Below, one piece after another: positions 33,990 to 47,690 of a DNA stretch of 64,000 bases. A program made the position numbers and the translations under genes. Below the pieces are notes generated by a model. It did not search any database, was not told the DNA's origin, and saw nothing but the letters and a program-made list of their open reading frames with translations. Each line of letters starts with the position of its first letter. Positions within the stretch are counted from its first letter, which is position 1. This stretch comes from Chamaecyparis obtusa. Its lineage: Eukaryota > Streptophyta > Pinopsida > Cupressales > Cupressaceae. The stretch covers positions 726,501-790,500 of the forward strand of contig BSBK01007864.1 in assembly GCA_027943335.1 (NCBI GenBank). The letters are read 5' to 3'.

Positions 33990-35930
33990 AGGGTCAATCT
34001 TTGCAATTGTAGTATACATACGTGCTCCAAAGCTAGTTGTCCATCCTTTTTTGCAAATTATTCCAATCCAACACAAGGATTGCATCTGGAATATATCTAT
34101 TGAGTACAAAAACATGGAAAACATCATGTATGCAAGTGAGTTTGGTTGAAAAAATCAAGGCAATAAGAAAATGGTCTTATCTTCTTGAGAATCTGAAATG
34201 GACCAAAAAATCAAGGTTTTATCTTAGAGCCCTTTTCTGAATTGGATCATACCCTTCATAAACGCACTCTCAAGAACACCTGATCTTCAACTGAGAATTT
34301 CTTGTCTACTATATAAGCATCTACATGATTTTTCTATCTATCCTATGCTACCATAAGATACTCTCAAATCCGCTCAACCTATTACTCCATGTCCCGAAGT
34401 ATCTTAGGACCCAAAAGAACCATGTCCTCCAACCGATCCTAACTCAAGAGAATATGACATGGATGACCATATAGTGCCTAAAAGGGTGACATAGTAATAG
34501 ATTCATGATTACCATTATTATAAGAAGACTCCACCAAATAAAGTTAGTCCCCCCGATGAGTATGCCTATCCATAATATACATCCTCAATATGTCCTCCAA
34601 TACTTGTTAACCCTCTTAGTCTAACCATCTATCTTCGGGTTATAAGTTGAACTAAAGTTCAATCATGCCCCTAAATCATGTTACAAGGAAGTCTATAACA
34701 CTAAAGTAAATATTGAATCACAATAAAAAATGATCCTACAAGGAATGCCAAGTAATATAATAATATCCTCCATGAAAATCATAGCTACAAAAGTTATTAT
34801 ATATGAAGATATGATAGGAGAGAATTGGGATACCTTGGTCAACCTATCAATAGTGAGAATAATAGCATCGTGTCTCTATAGAGTAATGGAAAAATCCACT
34901 ATAAAATCCATAGATATGATCTACATTTCTACTCTAGAATGAGATGTAAGTGAAGAAGCCTTGTTGTGTGTCGATGTTCTACCTTAACCCTATAGCACTC
35001 TAAAAATCTTGCCACAGAGTCTATAATATTTCATTTCATCCCAAATTGGTGATACAAATGATGAAGATTTGTGTGCATCTTCTTCACACCTAGATGTTCA
35101 GAATAAGGTGCACAACAAGCCTTATACAATATCAAGGTATGATGACCATTTGAAAGAGAAATGCAAATAAAACTATGACACCACAACAAACCATCAATCT
35201 CCATGGTAAAATTATAAAATTTACCCTCCAAAGGTTTTTTTGACTCTATCTTCAACCTGGCTTCCTGATAATAAGTATCAAATGGAAGATCTTGATACAA
35301 ATGAAATCCATCCATACTTGGTGCAAATATTTCTCATGCTCATAAAAAGTCTTGGAATAGACAATGATAACATCTGAAAACACAAAAACAAAATGATCCA
35401 AATATGTCCAGAAAATACCATTCATTAAGCTCATAAATATAGGAGGTGCATTATTTAATCCAAATGGTACTATTATGAATTTTTAGTGACCATAATGAGT
35501 ATGAAACATTATCCAATGGGTATTTGTCTCATGAATCCTCAATTGGTGATGCCCAAACTTTAGATATATTTTGAAGAAAACCTTTGCCCCCTTCATCTAA
35601 TCAAATAAATCATCTATTTGAGGCAAAGGGAGTTGGTTATTCATTGTCACTTTTTAAAGTGGTTGGTAATAAATGCATAATCAAATGGAACCATCCTTCT
35701 TATTCACAAAAATGACTAGGGTCCTCAAGGAGAGACACTAGGAAGAATGAACCCATTGGCCAATAGCTCGTTTAATTGTAACCTAAGTTCACTAAACTCC
35801 TAAGTGGTCATATGGCATGGAGCCTTAGAGATGGGATCCACTCCAAGTACCAAATCTGTGCAAAAATCTATATCCCATTTTGGAGGCATACTTTATATCT
35901 TGTTGGGGAAAATATTTTCAAATTCTTGAA
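33990..35930 (-). pseudogene. pol: RT, RNase H and integrase remnant of element E
   Basis: Read on the minus strand with many stops and frame changes. RT entry VDPISKAPCHM near 35830, LNELLANGFILPSVSP near 35770, and the RT C-terminal part DHFVFVFSDVIIVYSK near 35390-35345. The YIDD-type centre is degenerate: SDV in place of the Asp pair. The integrase finger region (HLGVKKMH, FGMK, then RFLECYRVKVEH) lies at about 35090-34960. The integrase C-terminal segment (DQVFLRV, FFGPFQILKKI) lies at about 34290-34170. Order and motifs fit a chromovirus pol. There is no second RNase H, unlike A, B, D and G. Confidence 0.78.
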
Positions 35931-37752
35931 GAAAAGGATGATTAAGGGAAATATATTTTATCTCTCCTTTGTCCAAATCATTAACTAACATTACAAAAAG
36001 TTGACACCCCTATCATGTGAATTTCTTAAGTTGCATCAAAGAGATCATAAAAAGAGATAAGGGTCATTAGACCCGTACAAATATTTACCCCCTTACCAAA
36101 ATCATCAAAGCACTGAATGGGCTTACTCCTACAATCAATCTTGGCTCCATGAGCATCTAACTAGTCCATAACTATAACTACACTATAGGATCCCAATGGA
36201 ATAACCTGAATATCAATAATTATTGCAAAGGATCCTATATCCCACTTTGAACCATGGATAAAAGAATTTGTGGTCACCTTAGCCCTAGAGGCTAGCTCAT
36301 CTTACCATCTATCTCTTTACTTTACCACTGATAGATGATTCTCTACTATGGAAGGAGATATAAATGAATCAATGGCTCCTAAATAAAAAATAATGTAAGT
36401 AGAAATACCCCCTAACAAAGATGTGGTCTAAATGAGTGCCCCCTGATGATTGGATTGTTACTGTTCCACTACTACAAACACTCTATGAGACTTGCCTACA
36501 TGTCCCATAGTAGGCTCTAAAGTGGCCCATCTTTGACTAGAGGCCTGAACTAAACACTATGGACAATTAGCTACAATGTGGTTATGTTGACCATATGAAA
36601 AACATCATGTTCCTCTTCCATAACCTCTCCCTACTAGAGGTGCACGGGACTGCTATAAACTACCCCTACTTACATTCTAATGTGCACTCTATGTAGACTA
36701 TGAGCCTGTATAGTGCTTGGTGTGCTACCAATTGTGATAGTTCCCTAACTAAGAACCACCACCATGACCATGAAAGAACTTATTATTTTTTTGTTTATTA
36801 CCACCCTTTTAAGAATATGGATAACTCTTGAAGCTTCCTACTCCCTATGATTGATTCCCCTTGTCTCCTCATCCAAAATGTGGAGCACTGCCAATCTAAA
36901 TACTAACATGACCACCTATAACCCATGGCCAAATTATGATCAACTAGGGTAGACTTATCTACTACCTCTTTAACTATCTTGGGACCAAGGACCTTAACTC
37001 CTCATGCAATACAGGGATAGAGGCCTCAAAAAAAGTGTTGTACCATCATAGCCTCACCATCCTTTTATCTATATAAGGCTTGAGCTTGTAGAAATGATGC
37101 TCGTAATCCTCAACTAACATAGGAAACTGCCTCAAATTGTGAAACTCTTCTAGTCTCCTTTGTCTCTAGTGATATAAAATGAATCAAGTTTGGAATCTCT
37201 CAAGAAATGGCTCCCATGAAACTAAGGAAATGTCAATATGGAGCTTCTCCTCCTCAATGAGCCAACAAGTAGAGGCAAATCCCCTGAGATGCATAATTCT
37301 GCATCATACCTTGGTATCGATACCATATAGATGTATTGCAAAACACTTATCTAGATCAATGATTCAAGTCTCAATTGCAGAACCACCACTTGATCCATTA
37401 CATGTAGGAGGGTGAGACCTAAGAAGATCCCTCATGTGATTGACTAGCAAGGTATCCTCCTATAACACATGGTCCTTACTCCTAGGACTCCTACTCCTCT
37501 CCCTCTCTTCCTAATGAGAGTGATGAGATTCACCTCATTGAACCCTATCCTAACCAACCTCTAATTTGTGTAGAATCTACTACAAGAGTTGGTGCATCTA
37601 AGCACCCTCTGACTCTACACTCTAGCTCCCAATTTTCTCTTCTCTAGTCTCCTTGTGATTTTGTTCATCATCATGTTCACCTTGGTAACTATCATGATGA
37701 GATATTTGGGGGGGGTATGGGAACCACCTCTATATTTAGTAACAAGAGGCAT
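35931..37752 (-). pseudogene. gag and protease remnant of element E
   Basis: The start at 37752 (MPLVTKYRGGSHTPPK) is about 190 bases downstream of the primer site. Gag is strongly decayed. A zinc-knuckle remnant CFSYGQHNHIVANC lies at about 36600-36550, with the second Cys replaced by Tyr. The protease has IDSFISPSIVE near 36375-36340 (DSF in place of DSG/DTG). The protease-RT linker (VIPLGSYSVV) lies near 36200. No long open stretch remains. Confidence 0.7.
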
Positions 37753-37944
37753 CCTAAACAAGAAACATAAAACAAGGGTAAGCCAAGGTTCATACCTGAC
37801 CATACTAAGGCAAATGTTTTGGAGGGATAAGTTCTGAAATTGTTCACAACAAAAGATGAAAGAGAAGCATAAACAACATAATGTTCTACTATGCACATGC
37901 ATAATGGTCTAATGAGTCCCATATTTCTTAGTGTAGAAACTTGG

Positions 37945-37956
37945 GCTCTGATACCA
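37945..37956 (-). other. Primer binding site of element E (tRNA-iMet type)
   Basis: TGGTATCAGAGC on the minus strand, continuing CCAAG; seven bases from the LTR edge at 37964. This is the canonical initiator-Met primer site of plant retrotransposons. Confidence 0.88.
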
Positions 37957-37963
37957 GTTTTAA

Positions 37964-38874
37964 TGCCCCTCTAAGGAAACTAAGAGGATAATACTAACTA
38001 ACCAACTAATGATGCAATTAATTTTATTTTTTTGCAATAATTCTTTAAACATGAATATTTCACTAAGATTTTCATATGCGTTATACAAGCTACATGAAAG
38101 AGAAATTGAATATACAATATTATATTGCTCAAATGTTCATTAAACATGAATGTATAATTAACTATTTAAGCCTAGGTCCTCATTGGGTTCCCTAACATCA
38201 CTAATAAAGAAACATATCTACAACATTAATAATCATCTAGGTATAGCAATGAATTGCATTAAAGGGAATGTAACATACTATTTATTAAATCTAGATTAAT
38301 TTTATAGCACCAAACTTAAGTGTTCCTAGGTTCTTTCTTTCACCCAACTAACCATATCATATGATCAACTAAGATGTCCAATTTGTTTAACTTTAACCTA
38401 GTCATTTATTTTCCATAACATTAACATTAATTACTAGACATATAACCAACTCTAACTAACATCATTTTGATTCCTTACTATATGATTATTCATTAAAGGC
38501 AACCAACAATATTATATATTATATATTCTAAGTACATTATTTATCACCACATAAATTATCATAGTAATCAATTCTAATAAAAAATCCATCCAAATATAAT
38601 TCATTATTTTCTTTACAAAATTAGATCCTTTAACCATATACATTCACAACAATATCTTTACTAGACTATAGATACTATGTACAACATTACATTTACATCA
38701 TCACTAAATAACAAAGTACATCAAGGTTCTTTCTAATTATAACTTAATAATTCACATAATCATATAGGCATTCTATCACATGATTCACTAACCTACATTA
38801 CATAATCAGATTTACACTAATAAACATTTACAATATCTTTCCCACTAATTTATATTTTTTGTTGTTTACTAATT

Positions 38875-38942
<68 letters not shown>

Positions 38943-41263
38943 TATGAGGAGTATAAAAATTTAAATCAATGTGTACAAAGGTACATACATCTCATGATAT
39001 AACAATGTGTACAATGAAGATCTCTAATGCAACATAAATGAAGATATCGATACAAGATTGATCCACACAGTCATGAACAATGACAATACCTCGATAGAGA
39101 AATATCTCTACCACCCGACCATGTGGAACCCAAATGCCCACTCTCATCATGATAAGGAGGTAGAAACCAAGGCCTCACACTAAATAGGCAATCCAAAATA
39201 GAAAACAAGGACGTGACCAATCTCCAAATATAAGTAAAGGTTAAGAAAGAAATCATAAACAAAGAAAAGAACACTTGAGGTGAGTAATAAGACTAGATGG
39301 AAAGGGACTCTAGCTCACATATAGGATGAGTTTCATTACGTGGCTCATCCCTTGGGTTGTCCTATATTGATCCCTTGGACCATGGCCCCCAAGTAGGACT
39401 CATGTGGAACTAAACCCCTTAGATGAAGACGAGGTAGTCTGATCATACCAATCTAAATAAGCATCTTCTATCACCCCCTTCCTTAGTTTTTCCTAGTGAT
39501 TAAGACATGGTCAAGGAACACTTATTATTTTTTTAATGTTTTACCCTAGTTAATTTTAATAGGTTATCACTTGACTATATAACTCTATAATGGGTTGTCC
39601 TAGACTAGCCTCTTTAGGGCCCTGACCCCTATTGAGAGCCACTCAACCTATCATGTACCTAGGTTCCCTAACCATTAAGTTTAAAACCACAAAACATATA
39701 CATGTAAGAATCATATATAAATAAATGCATCAATATGAATTTCAGACAACATTATAATCAAACATTCTAGCTTATGAGTATTTTTTATTGCACTTCTCTC
39801 AATTAATAACCCTAAACCCTCATAAAGGATAAAAAATGGATCACATCAAAATAAGTGAATCCAAATACATTCAAATCACATAAATCGGGCATCTTAATTC
39901 CCTAATAATCCATTGAAACTAATAAAATAGTGTAATAATCAACCTTAATGCCTCTAGTTTATGTCCCATACCCTAATTTTGACCAATTTTAACCAATTAA
40001 GGAAGCAACACAATTGACTACAAAAATCCACAACTAAAAGGAGAATTCAAAAAAAGTGTTATATCCATTCTACACAATTGGTAGAAACATGTAACAAAAT
40101 TGATACAATTCTGCAATGTAGTTGCCTGGTAAAGCCAACACAATTAAGGAACATAACAATTTGCATAAACGTATCTAATAAGGCATTAATTAAGCTCCAA
40201 GAATAATATATTAGAGAAATCCATTTGAGATCTCTCAATTTACTTCCCATAATACCTACTAATTGAAACCCTAGATTCATTTAATCAAATATAAATAAAT
40301 AATGTCTAGAACAAGTTCAATAAAAACTAGGAAGACACAATATTCAAAATGCATTATATTAACACCTTTGTTTCCAAATTTTTCCATAAATGAATATAAT
40401 ATATTTTAGACATCAGAAAAACACAAAATAAATCACAACTATTACAAACAATCATAAATAATAAGGGATTTAATCCCTACATGGGGTCCTATGGAGATCC
40501 AACAAAGAAATGAAGTAACGAAGAGAAAACCAATCAAACTCATGAACATTAATCCAATCTCCACCACTTTTAGAAAAACCAATAGAAAATCAATCCAATC
40601 CCAATAATAATATCTTTCCCTCACCAAGGAATAAATCTCACAAAGTAATGATCGCAAATATCAAAAATCTTCTCTCAAATTCACCAACTCCAAGCACAAG
40701 ATTATTCACAAATTTCTTCCCCAAATTACAGAAGGTTCTTCCTCAAAAATTCTCTAGCAAAAACCTCAAGAAAGATTAAAAAATCATCATTAAATTGTTT
40801 CTTGGGGAATTTGTATTAGAATTAACTAATTCCCACTTCCCAATATTTAATAAAATAAGGTTAATTAAAGAGACATAAAATATACCTCCCATATTATAAG
40901 TATAAATATATTTACTCAACTTTATAATGTATTTTAAAAAGGTAGATATTATTTAAACATATAATATTCACGCACATAAATTACATCCATAAATAAAATA
41001 AGAAGCATATAATATTATAATCTCACAATCACATTCATTAATAATAATAAGTACAATAATACTTTATAATAGAGTACCTACACACACAATAATGTATATA
41101 TGTATATGTATGTATATACACATATATATGCATGTGTACCAATTATCAATTAACTAATTTAATAATTATTAAGGATAACTTAAGAGGAAATAATTAATCA
41201 ACATATGCCAATCAGGACATAAGCCATAAAGACCAAAATAACTAGAATATTGATAATATATTG
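37964..41263 (-). repeat. 5' LTR of element E, part 1
   Basis: Starts TGCCCCTCTAAGGAAAC at the primer-site side. It is AT-rich, with the microsatellite at 38877-38940. The last 280 bases match the left LTR. It is cut by element D at 41264 and continues at 54288. No gene is seen in its 3.3 kb. Confidence 0.7.
38877..38940 (+). repeat. (AT)n microsatellite
   Basis: About 31 uninterrupted AT units inside the E LTR. Confidence 0.95.
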
Positions 41264-42429
41264 TGTGCTAAAATGTTGACACACTTGTATGAGTCATTAT
41301 ATCCAAGATTTCTCAAGAATGAGGTCTCAAATGGTGACTCGTAGCTCTCTATTCATGGAGTGCAAGGGTTTATAATGGAGGCCCTCAGTTTAGACCTAGT
41401 TTGTACTCATGCAAGTACACCATAAAATGAGAGATTCAAAGAGGAAAAGCAAGAATGCTAGTCTCCATGATCATCAAGTATGCATGCAAATGAAAATGAA
41501 AGCTATTATATATGATAATAATGCATGAAAGAAAACTAATCTATGAAAGGAAATGCTTATGCAAGATTATTCTATTGAAAGGAAATATGAATCTAATCTA
41601 ACATACAAGTGCAAAAGTAATCTAAATGGATTGTCATGGAGGCATGAGAGAAGAAGATAAGAAAAGAGAAGTTTCAATATTCAAGCTCAAGTGCTCAAAT
41701 TCTCCTCCAAAATTGCTCTCCAAACCTGCATAACAATAACATAAAATCTGGATCTCTAAAATCTCCATGTATAAAAATGAGAAGGAGAGGGCTCCTTATA
41801 AAGGATTTAGAAATGAATGGACGGTCAAGATTAAGAGGCAAAAAGAAATGAGCAATGGTGGAGATTAAATCTTGGTTGATCCATGTGTTCAAGATTCTCA
41901 AGAGGCAAAATCAATAGACATGGTTAAGAGGCAAAAAGATGTGTGGAAGAGATTAAGAGGCAAAAGGAGATTCCACTCATGTTGGAAAGTGTGCATTCAA
42001 TGTGTAGACAAAAAGTCTTTTCCTTTTTCTTTTTTTTAATTATTTATTTATTATTTTTAGCAAAGTGGTTTTCATTATTTAATTTTTAAAAAAATTATTT
42101 ATTTAAAATAGATTTATTCTTTTAATTAAATGTGGTTTAGGATAAAGTGATTTTATTATTTAATTAAAAGATATTTTTATTAATTAAAAGTTTTTTTTAT
42201 TTAATTAAAAGATTTTTTTATTTAATTAAAAGGGAGCATGTTCTCTTGATTAAATAAAACTTAGGATAAAATGATCAAATCTTAGGAAATATTGAAATAT
42301 TTGAATTAATTATGATTTGATCAAGGAAATTGATTTAAATTGAAAAATATTGCAAAGCATTGATTCAGGAAATTGATAAATTGATGAATGAGGGCCCAAA
42401 GTCTAGGTGACCATTTTAGGGTGCATACA
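41264..42429 (-). repeat. 3' LTR of element D (1166 bp)
   Basis: Pairs with 53230-54287. A TATA box (CCTTTATAAG on minus) lies at 41795-41804. The T-rich U3 part near 42020-42230 is longer than in the partner LTR. Confidence 0.9.
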
Positions 42430-42443
42430 TTTGCCCCTCTTTG
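42430..42443 (-). other. Polypurine tract of element D
   Basis: AAAGAGGGGCAAA on the minus strand beside the LTR start; nearly identical to the PPT of B although the LTRs are unrelated. Confidence 0.85.
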
Positions 42444-44060
42444 ACTAATGTGTGATCTTCATGGGAACACATGTAGTCAAAAAATGAAGTTGAAATGTGA
42501 GATCGATTTGGGATCACAAAAAAACCCAGACGTGTGATCGACGGACGGGAACACATCAAGACAAAGATAAGTTGATTGAAAAAGCCAAGGCCAACACCCC
42601 TGTAAATAGGTAATTATCAAGTCTCAAGCAAGGTTGCCCCAAGCGAAGAAAATGATAGGTCTGATAAAGTTGAATCAAGGATTGAAGTTTGATAGGTACT
42701 ACCCCCTCATGATCGAAATCGAAATGAGATAGAGGAGAAATAGTAAATTGATAAATTTGATCAAATCAAACTAAAGATAAGGTTCTTGATGTAAGATGAA
42801 AGATATAAGGATCACAGAACCAAGGTAGATCATCAAGCATGAAATATTATGCCCCAAGGTTGAATTAGAAGAAAAGAAGTGGGGTGAAAGCGAATGGAAG
42901 ATAGAAGTTTGGAAGAGGTGAAAAGAAATGAAGAGAAGAAAGAGAATTTGCCTCAAGAAAGAGAATGCCTCAAAATCAATCAACTGTTTAAGATAGAAAA
43001 TTTTGATTGAGATCACGAAAGAAGATAAGGAAATGAAGATCAAAACGTGACCACAGTTGATTAAAAGTCCAAAAGAAAGATGAAGGAAAACCCTCTGAAA
43101 CTCCTAATGCAGCCTAAAAATGCAAATTAACATGAAGTCTAACAATACAAGCTACATGAAAATGCAAAGGTGTACTTGCAATAGAGAAACTGTAACATAG
43201 GATTTTGTGTTCATCATTCATTAGAGAATGTTAAGGAACTTATTTTCATCATTGGGCCATTATTAACGGACATCAGAAAATCACACAATCATGTCACAAG
43301 TGCAACTATGAAGATATGAATGTGATTAATATTGGATTGGAATGTGGAAAGATTCTAACATAAGCATCAAAGACATAAAGGTCAAGATGACTTTGATGTT
43401 AGCTTACCAAATTTAATGTAGCAAAACCACGCTCACATCAAGGCATAGATGTCAGGATGACCATAAGAATGGTTGTGCAAAAATAGTCAAAGATGATGCC
43501 TCAAATCTCCTAAGTGTTTCAAGGGAACAACAAGAGACACTCTAGAGTTTCAAGACCACACCCACAAGCAAAAAGCAAATAAAAACATGCCCCATGTCCC
43601 AAATCCTCTAGATATGCATCCCGGAGAGACTTATTAGACAAGGACACTCAACGAAAATCAATAACAGTCAGCACACAAAGAAAATATCATGGCATATCTC
43701 AAGAATTAAGTGTTGTGTTTAAAAATTTAAGTGTGTTAACTGATACTGAGTTCCAAGGATAAGGATTGAATGCTTGCCAGCAAGTAAGATCACATGACAA
43801 AACTGGGTAAGATCAAACTGAGAAGTGTTGAAAAAAACTCAATGTTAGGGGTTGTGTTGAAAAATACAGTTGGGGTGGTGTTTAAAAACACCATTTACGA
43901 GGTGTCCTAATGAATAATGCATCCAAGAGACCAAAACTAACATAGTTATGCCCCCTAGACAAAGACAAAGACCAATTCCAAACCAAGGCAACAAGGACAA
44001 GGCATGATGGAGAAAGGCTAAGTGTCGAGGACGCGTGCTGAGAAACAGGGATGTAAAGGC
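42444..44060 (-). other. Post-pol non-coding region of element D
   Basis: No reading frame with support. Phrases such as GGTCATCCTGACATCTATGCC (minus, about 43445-43460) echo the post-pol region of A and B. There is no antisense frame like that of A. Confidence 0.6.
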
Positions 44061-44069
44061 CTCAAGTAG

Positions 44070-44330
44070 CACACGTTTCCAAGTTTTCACCACTTCGATT
44101 TTATTGCAAATTTTTTCCTTCTTTTTTTTTCAGGACTTTTTATAATTATTTTGTCTTTTTGCTACCAAGGCACCTGTTTCCAAGTTTTCACCAAGGCACT
44201 TTTTCTTTTTTTTCTTTTTTTTGAATTTTTGAATTTTTTGAATTTTTTGGTATTTTTGGAATATATAATTTTTTTGAGATACATCAAAGCTCCTATTGCT
44301 AGGTTTTTACTAAGATGATCATTTTTTCAG
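44070..44330 (-). repeat. Three post-pol GGTGAAAACC-type repeats of element D
   Basis: On the minus strand: TTAGTAAAAACCTAGCAATAGG (about 44317-44295), CCTTGGTGAAAACTTGGAAACAGG (about 44203-44172) and GTGGTGAAAACTTGG (about 44097-44075). Same number, order and place as in A and B. Confidence 0.72.
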
Positions 44331-44425
44331 GACATTTTCATATTTTTAGAATTTTTGACAATGTATCATTTTTTTGGATTTTTTCAGGATCAATAAGTAT
44401 GTACAAAGGATGCCCCCAGACAAAA

Positions 44426-45885
44426 TGGGCATCATGGATAGAACTTCTTCAGGTGTAAGACATTGATAGGATTAGGGAGATTCTCTCCCTCTGTAGTAGA
44501 TAATAAATAAGCACCTGACCCAAAATTTGTTGTAATGATGTAAGGTACAAGCCAATTAGGTTCAAATTTGCCCTTTTGATCTCTATGTTGTTGATTCTTA
44601 GGATTTTCACGTAGGACAAGATCTCCCACTTGGAATTCTCTAGGGTAATCCTTTTTGTTGAAGGCTTTGGACATGGACTTTTGATAAACCCTCATATGGT
44701 CAAATGATGCTTGATGTTTCTCATCTAGAAGTTCTAACTCTTGAATTCTCATGGCACAGTAGTCTTCATCTGTAACTAGACCTTTGAGGGAAACTCTAAG
44801 TGAAGGAATCTCAACCTCTAAAGGTAATACTGCTTTAGCACCATATGTAAGGGCAAAAGGAGTGGCATTGTAGGAGTACAAATACTTGTTCTATAGGCCC
44901 ACAAAGCTGGATTTATCTGTAAATGCCAATCTCTACCATTCTTAAAAACTGTTCAATGTAGGATTTTAAGAATGGTTTTGTTTGATGCCTCTGCTTGACC
45001 ATTTCCTTGTAGGAAGTAAATGGAGGACCAATGTTGCTTAATCTTGAATTTCTTGTAGAGTTGTTTAAGGTCCTTATTTTTGAACTGGCCTCCATTGTCA
45101 ATGATAATCTTGGAAGGAACTCCATATCGACAGATGATATGGTTCAAGATGAATAGAGAGACTGTCTTGCTTGAGGCAACTGAAAGTGGGACAACTTCTA
45201 CCCATTTAGTGAAATAATCATTAGCAGTGATGATAAACTTGTGTCCACCTGATGAGTTGGGATGAATCTACCTAACAAGATCAAAGGCCCAACGCTGAAA
45301 TGGCCAATGAGATATAGAAGGAATGAGCTCCCTACCTAGAGCATGTATTAGGTTACCATGTTTTTGACACTTTTCATATGATTGTGCAAAAGCTACTGCA
45401 TCAATCTGCATCGTAGGCCAATAGTACCCCACCCAAAGCAACCTTCAAGCCATGGCAAGGCCATTGGAATGTCCCCCACAGATGCCCTCGTGGATGTCAA
45501 CTAACGCGTAATCAGATTCTTCCTTTTCTAATCATCTAAGAAGTGTTCCATCTAGACCCCTCCTATATAAATCACTAGAGATAAGGGAATGGTGAGAGGA
45601 TTTTCAAATAATGTTTATGTGTTTGGATCGATTAAAGGTTTCAGGGATAATGTCATCATGAAGGTATGAGTAAATGACACCATAACAGGATAACTCACAA
45701 CCCACAAGGGCACAAATGACATGACTTTATGGGGAGTCATAGATAGGATGATGTGGCTCTTCCACCAGGAATTTGAATCTGGATTCATGTTACCCTAACT
45801 GAAGAAGTGAAGCAAGTGTAGCCATAGCATCAGTTGCTTTATTTTCTACTATAGGAATTTGCTGAAATGTGACAAATGTGAAGTA
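44426..45885 (-). pseudogene. Integrase of element D
   Basis: Finger HEGICGGHSNG and YEKCQ at about 45500-45370; TGA at 45447-45445 at the same codon as in A and B. Core: WAFDLVR near 45287, DNGGQFKN near 45095, QAEASNK with catalytic Glu near 45000. A TAG near 45276 and a frame change near 44940 break it. The C-terminal region (44881-44432) is open and ends INVLHLKKFYP. The stretch 45500-45885 upstream encodes the variable connection to the second RNase H. Confidence 0.86.
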
Positions 45886-46203
45886 TCATTTTAAGGAATC
45901 AACCATTTTCTTGTAAGGTAACAGTTTCCCATTTTTTGTTTGATATTCATCATTGACTTGGTTGATTATCAGTTGTGAATCCCCATAGATATCTAACTCT
46001 GTGATTATCCATTCTAAGGCTATCTTAAGTCCATTTTTTAAAGCTTCATACTCAGCAATGTTGGTTGGTGCAATAAGCATTGAAGATCTATTGTGAAAGT
46101 AGCTAGGGAGACGATCGAGTACCTCATCCTTAGGTGCCTCAGAGAGGTTTTCACTCTTGGATACATCATTTATTTTTACTTTTTTTGGTTCTAACACCGC
46201 CAC
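45886..46203 (-). pseudogene. Linker fused to second RNase H of element D (RT deleted)
   Basis: One open stretch whose first 44 residues match the pre-RT linker of A (SEAPKDE, near 4710 in A) and whose remainder matches the middle of the second RNase H (NIAEYEALKNG, IYGDSQLIINQV). The join lies at about 46060-46072. Relative to A it removes the equivalent of about 4785-6440: all of RT, all of RNase H1 and the first catalytic Asp of the second RNase H. Confidence 0.85.
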
Positions 46204-47690
46204 ACTGTGGTTTTTGCCATCAAAATTCTTATTTTATTGATTTTTTATTTTTTATTTTTGTGACTAAGGTACTTGATGTCTAGCTCTGTCATGTTGGTAG
46301 TCGGTTCACTAGTGGAAGAGACTACAGGTTCAATGGCATTCAATTAATAGGTTATCTCATAATAATTTTGAAATGTTAAGAGCTTAGGTTCTTGATAGCA
46401 TTGGGACCAATCAATGAGGTTAGGATGAACAAGAGGTAAGTCAATGACTGGTTCAAGGTTGTGAATGTGAATGATATCATCTCTGGTGACCGAAGAGTCA
46501 GAGTCTGTCAAGTATCCTTCTAAGCTACCCAAATCAGGATTCATCCTAACAAGTGAAGAATTGTCCACTAAGGCAACATGTGGGTTCAAATCCTCTAATC
46601 CTACATGTGACTCATTGACTACCTCAGGTTGAGAACTATAAGTGTGGATGACATCAACATCCATGTCAACTATGGAAGGCTTTGAGAAGGAGTCCCATTC
46701 ATACTCATATGAACTTGTGTTTGAACTTTGACTAGGATGTTTCCACCATGAAGGTTTGGGACATTTTGATGTGGAAGCTCTAACATCATCAAGGGTAACA
46801 CTTTCTCTCTTCATCAAATGAACAATATTCTTGCGTTGATGTTCTCTGATGGGATCTTCTACATCTAATTCATCTTATTCTAAGGTTGCAATTATCTCAT
46901 GAGTGAATGGACTATCTGAATCTCCCCAAAGGAGATTAGTGGAAGGGACCCAATCCTCACACATATCTTGTTGATTTGTCAAATTAGGTATGTATTCTGG
47001 TTCATCTTTATTATTTGACTCATCAAGGATAGGAGCAGTGTTCTTGTTGTGATTAGCAAATCCTAGGCCAACCATCTCCTTAGACTTGCATCCAAAAAGA
47101 TCATGATCAAGGGGTTCGGCTCTAGCATCCAATCTATGACTAAGAGAGCCATGCCCAGGATAGCCCATCTATTTGACAAAAGTATACCCTCTTCCATAAT
47201 CCTTAAGAGAGGAAGAGAATTTATCATTGTGCATGTATTTATCTTCTCTATAAATCTAGTCTTTAACAGCCACCTCTTCTTTTTCATCTTGAATAGGCAT
47301 TGAGGACTCTACAAATGTGCCAAATAAATTCATAGTTGAAGAGGAAGGTCTCATTTCTTGTGAAGGCCTACCATAAGACCTAGGTGAAATTGGTAGCATC
47401 ATGAGGGAGTTGAGTTGATACCCCCCACGCCAAGGTCTACTAACTTGAACTTGTCTTTACATTCAGCTAAGGTCGCATTAAAGTCTTCTTCTTCTCTATT
47501 GAGGGGAACATGAGCACTCACTAAAACTGAGTTGACAGATAAAGTGCTATCCCCAGGTATACAAATCTCTACTCAATTTTAGGGGAACTTAACACACTGA
47601 TGATAGGTAGATGACACTGCTTGCATATCATGAATCCATTATCTACCAAGTAAGATATTGTACACAAGGGGACCAGCATCAACAATTTAA
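46204..47690 (-). pseudogene. G-patch and linker region of element D
   Basis: G-patch-like MGYPGHGSLSHRLD at 47168-47127, then GLGFANHNKN; the acidic linker has open parts 47168-46875 and 46817-46344 (TDSDSSVTRDD, YEYEWDS). It corresponds in position to A 3305-4846 with weak residue identity. Stops separate the parts. No enzyme motif. Confidence 0.72.
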
